In this document: in pieces, positions 9,717-17,199 of the stretch | Layout: each line of letters starts with the position of its first letter | How positions within the stretch are numbered: the first letter of the stretch is position 1 | Assembly (NCBI GenBank): GCA_900298995.1 | Contig: OMIC01000003.1 | Coordinates: 1-64,000, forward strand | Source of the DNA: Hyphomicrobiaceae bacterium | GTDB taxonomy: Bacteria > Pseudomonadota > Alphaproteobacteria > Rhizobiales > Aestuariivirgaceae | Reading direction: 5' to 3' | DNA: 64,000 bases | Notes under the pieces: model-generated | Told to the model about the DNA's origin: nothing | Databases searched by the model: none | The model's input: only the letters and a program-made list of their open reading frames with translations | Program-made: the position numbers and the translations under genes

Positions 9717-10510
9717 CGTCCGCTGAACCTGGGCTTTCGCTTCTCAGCGAAGGCGGCGCGGCCCTCGGCATAGTCGGCGCTGTCGAAGCACCGCGCGGCG
9801 AGTTCGTGGACATGGTCGGTATCGATCGCCCCGGGCCGTCCGGCAATCATGTCGATGGCGCGCTTGGCGTGAGTGATGGTGAGCGGTGCGCCTTCGGCAA
9901 TGTCCTCGCACAGTGCCTGTGTTTCCACGACGATATCGTCCGCGAGGCGGTTGATGAGGCCAACCGCCAGGGCGTCTTCCCCGGTGAGGCGGCGGGCGGT
10001 AAAGATCATCTCCTTTGCGGCGGCGGCGCCCACAGTCGCGACCAGGTCCCTGAGACCGTCGAGGGGATAGGCAAGGCCGAGGCGGGCGGGTGGAAGCGCG
10101 AAGCGGGCGGAACGGTCGGCAATGCGGATGTCGGCGGCAAGGGCGATGGCCAGGCCGCCGCCGATGCAGAAGCCCTGGATCATGGCGATCACCGGTTTGG
10201 TGCATCCGCGAATGGCCGCGAAGGCCGCCCCGTTGAGTTGCTCATAACGCGCCGCCGCAGCGGCATCATTGCGTGCATCACCGAATTCCGAAATGTCGGC
10301 GCCGGCCGCGAAGGCCTCGCTGCCGGCGCCGCGCAGCACGATGACCCGTACATCGGGGATGCCGGCAAGAACGTCCATCACAGCTGGAACGGCGGCCCAC
10401 ATCGCGGCATTGAGCGCATTGCGCCGGTCGGGGCGGTTCAGCACCAGCCAGCCCGTCGAACCGTCAGCGAAGGCCTGGACATGGGGGCAAGGGGATGGGA
10501 GCGGGCTCAT
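9713..10510 (-). CDS. Enoyl-CoA hydratase/isomerase (crotonase) family protein
   Basis: This 265-residue crotonase-fold protein shows the CoA-binding strand FAAGADISEFGD and the oxyanion-hole segment MIQGFCIGGGLAIALAADIRIA. The position where hydratases carry a catalytic Glu (typically GxPxxGGT) reads LGLAYPLDGLRDL, so true enoyl-CoA hydratase activity is uncertain. The CAT at 10508-10510 gives the best start. The divergent neighbour cysE begins 103 bp upstream. Confidence 0.85.
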   Translation of the reverse strand: MSPLPSPCPHVQAFADGSTGWLVLNRPDRRNALNAAMWAAVPAVMDVLAGIPDVRVIVLRGAGSEAFAAGADISEFGDARNDAAAAARYEQLNGAAFAAIRGCTKPVIAMIQGFCIGGGLAIALAADIRIADRSARFALPPARLGLAYPLDGLRDLVATVGAAAAKEMIFTARRLTGEDALAVGLINRLADDIVVETQALCEDIAEGAPLTITHAKRAIDMIAGRPGAIDTDHVHELAARCFDSADYAEGRAAFAEKRKPRFSGR

Positions 10511-10613
10511 GACCTCGTTTCTAGGCCACTGAAGCTGCCACGACAATGCATGTGACGGGATACACATTCCGGTCGGTTTGGGCTATAGTGCCGACCGAGT
10601 TCAGGAGTAACCC

Positions 10614-11441
10614 ATGCGTCAGGCCACCAAGACCCAGTCCGTGGAAAAGCTTGATCCGGTGTGGACCCGCATCCGTGCCGAGGCCGAGGAGATCACCCGG
10701 CAGGAACCCGCGCTGGGCGGGTTCATCTTTTCGCTGGTCCTCAACCACGACAGTTTCGAGGCCGCGCTGGCCCACCGCCTCGCACAGCGCCTTGGCAATG
10801 CCGACATCGGCGCCGATCTGATCGTTCATGCCTTTCACGATGCCATGGAGGCGGAGCGTGAGATCGGCCACGCAGCCCGCGCCGACATCATCGCGACCTT
10901 CGACCGCGACCCGGCCTGCCACCGCTACATCGATCCGCTGCTCTATTTCAAAGGCTACCAGGCCATTCAGACCCATCGGATGGCGCATCGCCTGTGGCAG
11001 ATCGGCCGCAGGGATTTTGCCTACTACCTGCAGAGCCGGCTCTCGGTGATCACATCGATCGACATCCACCCCGGCGCCCGCATCGGCAAGGGCATCATGG
11101 TTGACCACGGCCATGACATCGTGATCGGCGAGACCTGCGTCATCGAGGACAATGTATCGATCATGCAGGGCGTGACGCTGGGCGGAACGGGCAAGGAGGC
11201 GGGTGATCGCCACCCCAAGATCCGTCAGGGCGTGCTGGTGGGGGCAGGGGCCAAGATCCTGGGCAACATTGAAATCGGCCACTGCTCGCGCGTGGCGGCC
11301 TGCTCTGTCGTCCTGCACGACGTTCCGGCCAACACCACGGTGGCAGGCGTTCCGGCCAAGGTCGTCGGCTATGCAGGCTGCACCGAGCCGGCGCGTGCCA
11401 TGGACCACAATGTGGAGCCGGTTGCAGGCTCCGGGGAATAG
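10614..11441 (+). CDS. cysE: Serine O-acetyltransferase
   Basis: This 275-residue enzyme acetylates serine with acetyl-CoA, the first step of cysteine synthesis. The N-terminal helical region (DPACHRYIDPLLYFKGYQAIQTHRMAH) and the left-handed beta-helix with catalytic HPGARIGKGIMVDHGHDIVIGE and MQGVTLGGTGK are all present. Length matches E. coli CysE (273). Upstream, GGTCGG (10571-10576) and CCGACC (10591-10596) form an inverted repeat around a TATAGT (10584-10589) that could be a -10 box, but no clear -35 is visible. Confidence 0.95.
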   Translation: MRQATKTQSVEKLDPVWTRIRAEAEEITRQEPALGGFIFSLVLNHDSFEAALAHRLAQRLGNADIGADLIVHAFHDAMEAEREIGHAARADIIATFDRDPACHRYIDPLLYFKGYQAIQTHRMAHRLWQIGRRDFAYYLQSRLSVITSIDIHPGARIGKGIMVDHGHDIVIGETCVIEDNVSIMQGVTLGGTGKEAGDRHPKIRQGVLVGAGAKILGNIEIGHCSRVAACSVVLHDVPANTTVAGVPAKVVGYAGCTEPARAMDHNVEPVAGSGE

Positions 11442-11481
11442 GTTTACAGGGGCGGCGTCGCCATTGCCTGAGAGGCCGCCC

Positions 11482-11694
11482 GTGAAACCCGAAGAAATCG
11501 CCAAGCTCACGAAATTCCTGCGCACCAAGTTCGAGTTGCCCTCGATCAGCGTGCGCAAGCGTCCGCAGAAGTCGGACTCGGCTGAGGTCTATATCGGTGA
11601 GGAGTTCGTGGGGGTGATCTTCCGCGATGAGGAGGACGGCGAATTGTCCTACAACTTCTCCATGGCGATCCTGGACTTCGACCTCGAGGAGTAG
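11482..11694 (+). CDS. DUF3126 family protein
   Basis: This 70-residue acidic protein starts at a GTG (11482). Its text (EEIAKLTKFLRTKFELPSIS, then YIGEEFVGVIFRDEEDGELSYNF) matches the small alphaproteobacterial family DUF3126, of unknown function. It sits 40 bp after cysE and 5 bp before the gamma-carbonic anhydrase gene, so the three are probably one transcript. The frame extends upstream inside cysE, but the family length supports this start. Confidence 0.82.
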   Translation: MKPEEIAKLTKFLRTKFELPSISVRKRPQKSDSAEVYIGEEFVGVIFRDEEDGELSYNFSMAILDFDLEE

Positions 11695-11699
11695 GTGCC

Positions 11700-12227
11700 G
11701 TGCCGCTCTATTCCCTCGATGGCATCTCCCCTCAGGTTCCGGAGGATGGCGCATACTGGGTTGCGCCCACGGCAGTGGTGCTGGGCAAGGTGCGGATCGA
11801 ACGCATGGCCAGCATATGGTTCGGCGCAGTCCTGCGCGGCGACAATGAGTGGATGACGGTTGGCGAGAACGCCAATGTCCAGGATGGCGCGGTGGTGCAC
11901 ACCGACCCTGGGCTGGAAGTGAGCATCGGACGCAATTGCACCATCGGTCATAAGGCCATTCTCCACGGCTGCACGATTGGTGAGAATACGCTCATCGGCA
12001 TGGGGGCTGTGGTTCTCAACCGGGCGCGGATCGGCAGCAATTGCCTCATTGGCGCCAATGCGCTGATCACCGAGGGCAAGGTTATCCCCGACAACTCGCT
12101 GGTGATGGGTCAACCGGGCAAGGTCGTGGGACAGATCGATGCGGAAGGAGCGGTGCGGCTCACGCGATCCGCAGAGTCCTATGTTCGAAACTGGCAGCGT
12201 TATGCGGCAGGACTTCGATCTCGGTAG
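11700..12227 (+). CDS. Gamma-class carbonic anhydrase-like hexapeptide protein
   Basis: This 175-residue left-handed beta-helix protein begins with a GTG. It has repeating hexapeptides and His residues expected to bind the metal (VVHTDPG, IGHKAILHGCTIG, and neighbours). Members include YrdA/PaaY-like thioesterase or carbonic-anhydrase proteins, so catalysis is not assured. It closes the cysE-DUF3126 run. After it lies a 220-bp AT-rich gap. Confidence 0.87.
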   Translation: MPLYSLDGISPQVPEDGAYWVAPTAVVLGKVRIERMASIWFGAVLRGDNEWMTVGENANVQDGAVVHTDPGLEVSIGRNCTIGHKAILHGCTIGENTLIGMGAVVLNRARIGSNCLIGANALITEGKVIPDNSLVMGQPGKVVGQIDAEGAVRLTRSAESYVRNWQRYAAGLRSR

Positions 12228-12290
12228 CATACACTAACTCATCTTGACGTAAACGTTAATTAGTCCACAAATCAATCTTTGATTGTTCGT

Positions 12291-12345
12291 GTAGGCAGTC
12301 TGCAAGTTTTTCTTGATTCCGGCTTGTTTTGGGTTGCAGACCTAC
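12291..12345. repeat. Imperfect inverted repeat in an AT-rich spacer
   Basis: GTAGGCAGTCTGCAA (12291-12305) is complementary to TTGCAGACCTAC (12334-12345) apart from a three-base bulge. The 220-bp gap at 12228-12447 is otherwise AT-rich, with a small repeat ACGTG-gaaa-CACGT at about 12402-12415. The gap must hold the promoter of the sensor module that follows. Function is not known. Confidence 0.45.
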
Positions 12346-12447
12346 GTATTTGTGCGTAATGAAACTAATCGTTTGCACTGACCGCATGGTCAATAATCGC
12401 TACGTGGAAACACGTTCAATCTACGTCCTATTTCATAGGCTTGCGAG

Positions 12448-12987
12448 ATGAGGGGCATCGGAAGGTCTGGGCAGGTTCTGTCTGCTTTTGTTGTATTTGC
12501 AGCGTTCTTGCTTCTGCACGTGTCGGCACAAGGCGTGGCGCGGGACTGTCACCCTGTGGTTCCCACGGGACCGGTTGTTCTGACTGTGGACGGGCTGATC
12601 CAGGATTGTGAGGGCCAGTTCGAAGTGAAGTTCGACCTGCCCGGCCTCCGGGCGCTCCCGGCGGAGGAAGTCCTCACCCGCAACCCCTGGGAAAAGACCA
12701 AAGTGCGCTATCGGGGCGTGCTCTTGCGGGATCTGGTGACCGCCGTTGGCGGCCACGGCGCAGTTCTCCGTATCGAGGCGCTCGACGATTATCATTCTGA
12801 TCTGGATGTTGCCGACGTGGAGGCCTACGACATTCTTCTGGCCTATGAGCGCGAGGGGCAGACCCTTCCGGTGCGCGACAAGGGTCCGCTCTTCGTCGTG
12901 TTTCCTTTTACCGATGTGCCCGCTCTCGAAACGCAGGGCCGGTATGCCCAGTCGTTGTGGCAGGTCTCGCGGATAACAATCAAATGA
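12448..12987 (+). CDS. Secreted molybdopterin-oxidoreductase-fold protein
   Basis: This 179-residue protein has a signal peptide (hydrophobic SAFVVFAAFLLLHVSA, cleavage near residue 30) and an oxidoreductase-molybdopterin-type domain: VLTVDGLI near the start, FDLPGLRALP, and RYRGVLLRDLVTAVG and VRDKGPLFVVFPF later. It is much shorter than SuoX/YedY enzymes. I cannot point to a cofactor-ligating cysteine: those present are C33 and C54, near the N-terminus. It may therefore be a sensor or chaperone rather than an enzyme. It lies 18 bp upstream of the histidine kinase gene. Confidence 0.7.
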   Translation: MRGIGRSGQVLSAFVVFAAFLLLHVSAQGVARDCHPVVPTGPVVLTVDGLIQDCEGQFEVKFDLPGLRALPAEEVLTRNPWEKTKVRYRGVLLRDLVTAVGGHGAVLRIEALDDYHSDLDVADVEAYDILLAYEREGQTLPVRDKGPLFVVFPFTDVPALETQGRYAQSLWQVSRITIK

Positions 12988-13005
12988 GCGGGTTGCGGGG
13001 TAGCG

Positions 13006-14727
13006 ATGACGCGCGATCCTGTTGACCGTCCTGCGTCAGGCCGTTGGGCCGGCCTCGCAGCTGTCGCCTTGCCGGTGCTCGTCGTGCTCATCGCGTTGGC
13101 CGGAATTGCGGTTGTCTATCAAGTGAAGGCGATCCTCGCGCCGGAGGACGATCCGCGGTGGACAATCTACCAGATCGGCTTCGAGCATCAGCGCCTGTTG
13201 CTCGCGGTCGAGACCGACGCCAGCCCTGATGACATCGCGCTGCGTGGCGAGATCTATCTGAGCCGGATCTTTGCCCTCAGGGACTCGCCCGCGCTTGAAC
13301 CAGTGCGCCGGAACATGAGTGGTGACAAGTTGCTCGAGTTGCTGCAATCGGCGGAGAAGACCGAGGGGCTTTTGTCAAGCGTCAGGGAGCCTTCGGCAAA
13401 GGGTGCGCTTCTGACGCAATTGCGTGGCGATGCCAGATCTGTCCGTGAGCTGATGATCGACATTGCCAATGTCGATGCCCGGCGGCGGGAGGTCGAACAA
13501 CAGCGGCGGGCGGATTACCTCGTCGCACTCGGTCTGCTGATCACGCTCCTGCTGCTGGCGCTGTTGTCCGTTGCGTTCTCATTGCGGCGGAGCGTTGCGC
13601 GGCTGAAGATGGCAGAGCGTGATTGCGTGGCGAGCCGGGCGGTACGGACCAGTATCCTGAATGCGCTGGATGACGCCGTGATCGGCGTCGCGGCCGATGG
13701 GCATGTCGTGTTCTCCAATCGGCGCGCCATATCGCTCTTCGGCCAGGCGGCAGTGGAAGGTGCCGATGCTGCCACGCTGGCAGAGGCTGACGGCATTGGT
13801 GGTGCCCTGCGTGCGCTTCTGGCGGTCCCGGAACAGCAATATCCACAAGGCCTGCCTGCGACGCAGCAGGTCGAAATCCAGTCGGTCGAGGGTTCGCGGC
13901 ATTTCATCCTGCGCGCATTTGTTTGCGGCGATGAGAGCTGGTGGCCAGACAGGCTCCGGACACTTGTCACGATCGCCGATGTGACCGTGGAGGAACGTGC
14001 TGTACGGCAGGCGCGGGCCTATGACGAGAGGCTCTCCGAGATGAGCCGCTTGCTCGCCTATGCGGCAGTTTCAGGCGGCATCGTGCACGAGTTGACCCAG
14101 CCACTGGCTGCCATCCGCAATTATGCCTACGCCCTCAAGGTGTCGCTGAAACTCCGTCATGCCGGAGAGGAACCGCTGGCCATTGCGGGCCATCTCAGTG
14201 AGGAGGTTGACCGGGCGATCGAGGTCGTGCGCAACGTCCGCCGGCTGGGTCCCCAGGATTGGGACGAGACCGGGGTCTGCGATCTCCAGGAGGCAGTTTC
14301 GCAGTCCATCCGCCTCATTGCCATGGGGGGCGATGCCCCGCCGGTCATGTTCAGTGGTGCGCAGGCGAATGTCTGGGTCAAAGGATCCCTTCCGCTCATC
14401 GGGCAGGTGCTGGTGAATCTCCTGCGCAATGCGCTGACGGCATCGTCCAAGGCCGGGCGTCCGGGCGCTGTAGTTACCATCACCGTGCGCGACGACATGG
14501 CGGATATCGAGATTGCCGATTTCGGTTCCGGCATCGATGCCGAAGTCGCCAGCACGCTGTTCACACCGTTCGCGCGCTCCGTACAGGGTGGCATGGGCCT
14601 GGGACTGGCGATCTGCCAGCGCATCGCCATGACGGTTGGCGGCGCTCTCTCCTGGAGCAACCGCCCCACCGGAGGCGCGGCGTTCACCTTTACCGTTCCG
14701 CTAGCAAAGGAAGGCACACTCGCATGA
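13006..14727 (+). CDS. Membrane sensor histidine kinase
   Basis: This 573-residue kinase has a transmembrane segment at about residues 14-40, a periplasmic domain of about 130 residues, a second segment at about 169-188 (LGLLITLLLLALLSVAF), a PAS-like region at about 210-330, and a transmitter domain. The phospho-acceptor His361 is in GIVHELTQPLAAIRNYA. The G1/G2 boxes are DFGSGID (about 505) and GGMGLGLAICQ. It overlaps its response regulator by 4 bp (ATGA) and follows the secreted protein after 18 bp, suggesting that protein takes part in signal input. The stimulus is unknown. Confidence 0.9.
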   Translation: MTRDPVDRPASGRWAGLAAVALPVLVVLIALAGIAVVYQVKAILAPEDDPRWTIYQIGFEHQRLLLAVETDASPDDIALRGEIYLSRIFALRDSPALEPVRRNMSGDKLLELLQSAEKTEGLLSSVREPSAKGALLTQLRGDARSVRELMIDIANVDARRREVEQQRRADYLVALGLLITLLLLALLSVAFSLRRSVARLKMAERDCVASRAVRTSILNALDDAVIGVAADGHVVFSNRRAISLFGQAAVEGADAATLAEADGIGGALRALLAVPEQQYPQGLPATQQVEIQSVEGSRHFILRAFVCGDESWWPDRLRTLVTIADVTVEERAVRQARAYDERLSEMSRLLAYAAVSGGIVHELTQPLAAIRNYAYALKVSLKLRHAGEEPLAIAGHLSEEVDRAIEVVRNVRRLGPQDWDETGVCDLQEAVSQSIRLIAMGGDAPPVMFSGAQANVWVKGSLPLIGQVLVNLLRNALTASSKAGRPGAVVTITVRDDMADIEIADFGSGIDAEVASTLFTPFARSVQGGMGLGLAICQRIAMTVGGALSWSNRPTGGAAFTFTVPLAKEGTLA

Positions 14728-15344
14728 CGGGCAAGACCATCATGATCGTCGATGATGACCGGGGCTTCGCCCAGTCGCTGGCCAGCCTGCTGGGCGCCTC
14801 AGGGTATCGAACCTGCGTCAGCTACGATCCGGCAAGCGCGCTCGTGCAGGCGCGGAGCCAGCCGGTGGATTGCGCACTCATCGATTTCAATCTCGGAGCG
14901 ACGCTCGGCACCACGCTTCTGACGCGCCTTACCGACGAGGGCCACAGCTTCCCGAAAATCATCCTGACCGGCTATGGCGACGTGCGAACGGCAACCCAGG
15001 CGATGAAGATGGGAGCCGCGGACTTCCTGGAGAAACCCTACGAACCGGAGTCGCTTCTTGCGGCCATATCAGCGGCGATTGGCAAGGCACGCGAGACTGC
15101 GCAGCTGGCGGATGGCATCCGCGAGGCCCGCCGCATGTTGCGGTTGCTCACGGATCGGGAAAGCGAGATCGTCGATGCCATCGTCGCCGGACGTTCAAGC
15201 AAGCAGATCGCCGAAGCTCTGTCCGTCAGTCAGCGCACGGTCGAGGCCCATCGGGCCAATGTGCTTCAGAAACTCGGCATTTCCAACACGGCCTCGCTGG
15301 TCAGGCTGGCCGTGCTGGCAGGAATGGGCTCCCCGAACGCTTGA
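14724..15344 (+). CDS. FixJ/NarL-like response regulator
   Basis: This 206-residue protein has a receiver domain with acidic pocket VDDD (residues 9-12), phosphorylatable Asp54 in ALIDFN, the switch Thr in ILTGYGD, and Lys in FLEKPY. A LuxR-type helix-turn-helix follows at about 138-193 (LTDRESEIVDAIVAG, QRTVEAHRANVLQKLGIS). It is thus a DNA-binding transcription factor, phosphorylated presumably by the overlapping kinase. It converges on the unknown gene at 15359. Confidence 0.92.
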   Translation: MTGKTIMIVDDDRGFAQSLASLLGASGYRTCVSYDPASALVQARSQPVDCALIDFNLGATLGTTLLTRLTDEGHSFPKIILTGYGDVRTATQAMKMGAADFLEKPYEPESLLAAISAAIGKARETAQLADGIREARRMLRLLTDRESEIVDAIVAGRSSKQIAEALSVSQRTVEAHRANVLQKLGISNTASLVRLAVLAGMGSPNA

Positions 15345-15358
15345 GGGAGAAAACGATT

Positions 15359-15769
15359 TCACACAAATGTGGGATCGAGGCTGCCGATGAAGTTCAGAGA
15401 GGCGATGGCGCGCCGCGTGTCGCGCTCCATGTTGCGCGCGCCCTGCAGCGAACAGGCCTTCACGAGATTGGGGACGTCGCCGATCATACCCTGGAGGGCT
15501 TCGCAGATCAGCTTGCCCAGTGGCCGACCATCGGTCCGGCTGGGCTGGCGCAGGCTCTTGATCAGGGCTCCACGGACCAGCACGAAGCGGCGCAGAGCTT
15601 CGATTTCTGTCAGCACGGCCATGCGATCGAGCACGTCCTCCGACTTGCGATAGGCGGCGAGAAGCTTTTCGATGTCCTCGAGCGCCGTGGTGATGGCGAT
15701 GAGGGGATCCTTGGTCGAGGCCTCGAAGACCGAGGAACTTGTGTTTACACGTCCGTTAACAGTATCCAT
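15359..15769 (-). CDS. Conserved-looking protein of unknown function
   Basis: I do not recognise this 136-residue protein. It is soluble, mostly helical and weakly coiled-coil (IAITTALEDIEKLLAAYRKSEDVLDRMAVLTEIEALRRFV), with no signal peptide. The opposite-strand alternative frame is a lower-quality ORF that runs on from the response regulator. It converges on the two-component operon with 14 bp between stop codons. A perfect 7-bp inverted repeat lies 20 bp upstream. Confidence 0.6.
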   Translation of the reverse strand: MDTVNGRVNTSSSVFEASTKDPLIAITTALEDIEKLLAAYRKSEDVLDRMAVLTEIEALRRFVLVRGALIKSLRQPSRTDGRPLGKLICEALQGMIGDVPNLVKACSLQGARNMERDTRRAIASLNFIGSLDPTFV

Positions 15770-16075
15770 TTGTCCACCTCATGGAAAGTAATGCTCCAAG
15801 AGCATTCTGTTTCACAATGATAGGTGGCATATTTTGGAGTCGTGATCAGCAGAACGTGTATCGAGATCCGTAAGAATACGTATTTATTCCATGATTTTTG
15901 TTCAGCCATTCGAATAATTGAACGGTTGCTCAGTTTTTTTGGTCGCGCTGACCCTGAAATGGGCGGAGCCGGCACAGGGTGGGGCTGCGCCGGCTCCTGG
16001 GTCCCGGTCTGGTGGGGATAGCGAGGGGACGCCGACCGGGCCATTCTTCGTGCTGCCGCAACCGCGGCGCGGGGG
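15770..16075. other. Non-coding gap with promoter-like and palindromic DNA
   Basis: This 306-bp stretch has no convincing gene. The left half is AT-rich and should contain the promoter of the unknown gene at 15359-15769. A perfect 7-bp inverted repeat is at 15790-15806. On the right, GGAGCCGGC (15965-15973) pairs with GCCGGCTCC (15989-15997). That hairpin lies about 80-110 bp past the stop of the BTLCP gene but has no T-run, so it is at best a weak or factor-dependent terminator. Confidence 0.55.
15790..15806. promoter_or_regulatory. Perfect inverted repeat upstream of unknown gene
   Basis: AATGCTC (15790-15796) and GAGCATT (15800-15806) are exact reverse complements around CAA. It sits 20 bp before the start codon at 15769 on the minus strand, the place expected for an operator, or for an mRNA hairpin near the ribosome site. 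There is no direct evidence of binding. Confidence 0.4.
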
Positions 16076-16720
16076 TTAATCTGTCATGCGTGCGAGCACC
16101 TTGCCGGGCGGTGTCATCGATACCCACTCGCGGGGATCGCTTTGGGATTGGCGCTTCAGAAAGGTGTACCCAGCTTCTGCCGTTGTCGGAATGCGGTTGT
16201 GGCGGTTGTCGAGGACAAAGTCCCCCTCCCGGGTGCGCAGCATGAGGACGGCATGGCCCTCATTCACCTCATCCAGAACAACCGCGATCAGCAGCGCGGA
16301 GCGGGGAAATCCCAACCGCTCGAGATAGCGCTGCTTGAGAAGCGCATAGTCTTCGCAATCGCCCGCCACGGTCGGGTAGGCCCAGTATTCGGCCTCGCCA
16401 TAGAGCGTCTGGTCGCTTTCGGGTTGAATCCTGGCGTTTACAAAGCTGTTGAGACGGTAGACCAACCGCCAGCGTTCTGCCGACATGACGATCTCCGCCG
16501 GTCCGGGTGTCGGCGTGCATTCCCCTAGGTGCTGGCCGCAGAAGCGAACGAAACCGACAGGGGGCAGTGTCCGGGCGTTGTGTTCGCGGGCCTTGGCGGC
16601 GATCCGCGCGGGAGCTGCCGGGGTCTCGTCTCCGGTGGCCGCCGACCCTGATTGCCAGGCGGGCAGGCTCAGCAGCAGGGCCAGGCCCCAAGCGCTCAGA
16701 ACTCTCATGTGACGCCTCAT
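16076..16720 (-). CDS. BTLCP transglutaminase-like cysteine peptidase, secreted
   Basis: This 214-residue protein has a signal peptide (LSAWGLALLLSLPAW, cleavage near residue 28) and a bacterial transglutaminase-like domain. The catalytic triad is Cys122 in AGDCEDYALLK, His156 in EGHAVLML and Asp171 in VLDNRHN. BTLCP proteins occur widely in alphaproteobacteria; the LapG-type relatives cleave adhesins under c-di-GMP control, but no LapD-like partner is here. An alternative ATG at 16708 would shorten the signal peptide by four residues. Confidence 0.9.
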   Translation of the reverse strand: MRRHMRVLSAWGLALLLSLPAWQSGSAATGDETPAAPARIAAKAREHNARTLPPVGFVRFCGQHLGECTPTPGPAEIVMSAERWRLVYRLNSFVNARIQPESDQTLYGEAEYWAYPTVAGDCEDYALLKQRYLERLGFPRSALLIAVVLDEVNEGHAVLMLRTREGDFVLDNRHNRIPTTAEAGYTFLKRQSQSDPREWVSMTPPGKVLARMTD

Positions 16721-16901
16721 CCGATCTCCAGTGTCCGGAAACCTAGCGCCGAGGTTTTGAGAACGCGTTCAGGCGCGGGTGCAAATGCCAGCGGTTGGCG
16801 TAGCGAAGCATTCACCAACACCCGCCCTCCGGACCCGTCCGCAAAGGGGTTGATTAATGGGGGGGCGCCTGTTAGACACCGCGCCACCAACGATGTGGCG
16901 T

Positions 16902-16986
16902 GCGGCCATGGCGGAATTGGTAGACGCACTAGCTTGAGGTGCTAGCGGGTAACACCGTGGAGGTTCGAGTCCTCTTGGCCGCACCA
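16902..16986 (+). tRNA. tRNA-Leu (GAG)
   Basis: The acceptor stem GCGGCCA pairs with TGGCCGC, followed by encoded ACCA. The anticodon stem CTAGC/GCTAG encloses loop TTGAGGT, with anticodon GAG at 16936-16938, reading CUC/CUU codons. A long variable arm and the T-loop GTTCGAGTCC identify leucine class II tRNA. Length is 85 nt. A T-run (16987-16991) follows the gene. Confidence 0.97.
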
Positions 16987-17038
16987 TTTTTCCAGGAAAA
17001 CTGTTAACTCTCCCGGCGGATTTCGCGGGCGGCACGAT

Positions 17039-17124
17039 TGGTGCGGGCGGAGGGAATCGAACCCTCACTTCCTTGCAGAAAGCGGATTTTAAGTCCGCTG
17101 CGTCTACCGTTCCGCCACGCCCGC
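17039..17124 (-). tRNA. tRNA-Leu (TAA)
   Basis: On the minus strand the acceptor GCGGGCG pairs with CGCCCGC before encoded ACCA. The anticodon stem GCGGA/TCCGC encloses CTTAAAA, giving anticodon TAA. The long variable arm and GTTCGATTCC T-loop fit leucine class II. Length is 86 nt. It faces the tRNA-Leu(GAG) gene, whose 3' end is 52 bp away. Confidence 0.97.
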
Positions 17125-17149
17125 GCCGGCCGTGTTCCCTACACCCCGC

Positions 17150-17171
17150 GCGGGAGGAGCGCTACTCCCGC
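17150..17171. repeat. Stem-loop between tRNA-Leu and MFS gene
   Basis: GCGGGAG (17150-17156) pairs with CTCCCGC (17165-17171) around an 8-nt loop. It lies downstream of the MFS gene and upstream of tRNA-Leu(TAA), both on the minus strand. No T-run follows, so it may be a processing or weak termination structure. Confidence 0.35.
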
Positions 17172-17199
17172 CTCCAGTCGCCCACCCCATCAAGGCCGG

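Noticed and set aside
14259-14723. Upstream extension of the response regulator frame
   Set aside because: This part is an out-of-frame reading of the kinase gene. The receiver domain starts at 14724.
14870-15820. A 316-codon plus-strand frame across the response regulator and beyond
   Set aside because: It overlaps the real regulator in another frame and then runs antisense through the gene at 15359; no homology.
15965-15997. A GC-rich hairpin as a terminator
   Set aside because: The 9-bp stem is perfect but no T-run follows on either strand; recorded only as an inverted repeat.
15745-16044. A 99-codon minus-strand frame in the non-coding gap
   Set aside because: It overlaps the start of the better ORF at 15769 and has no recognisable text.
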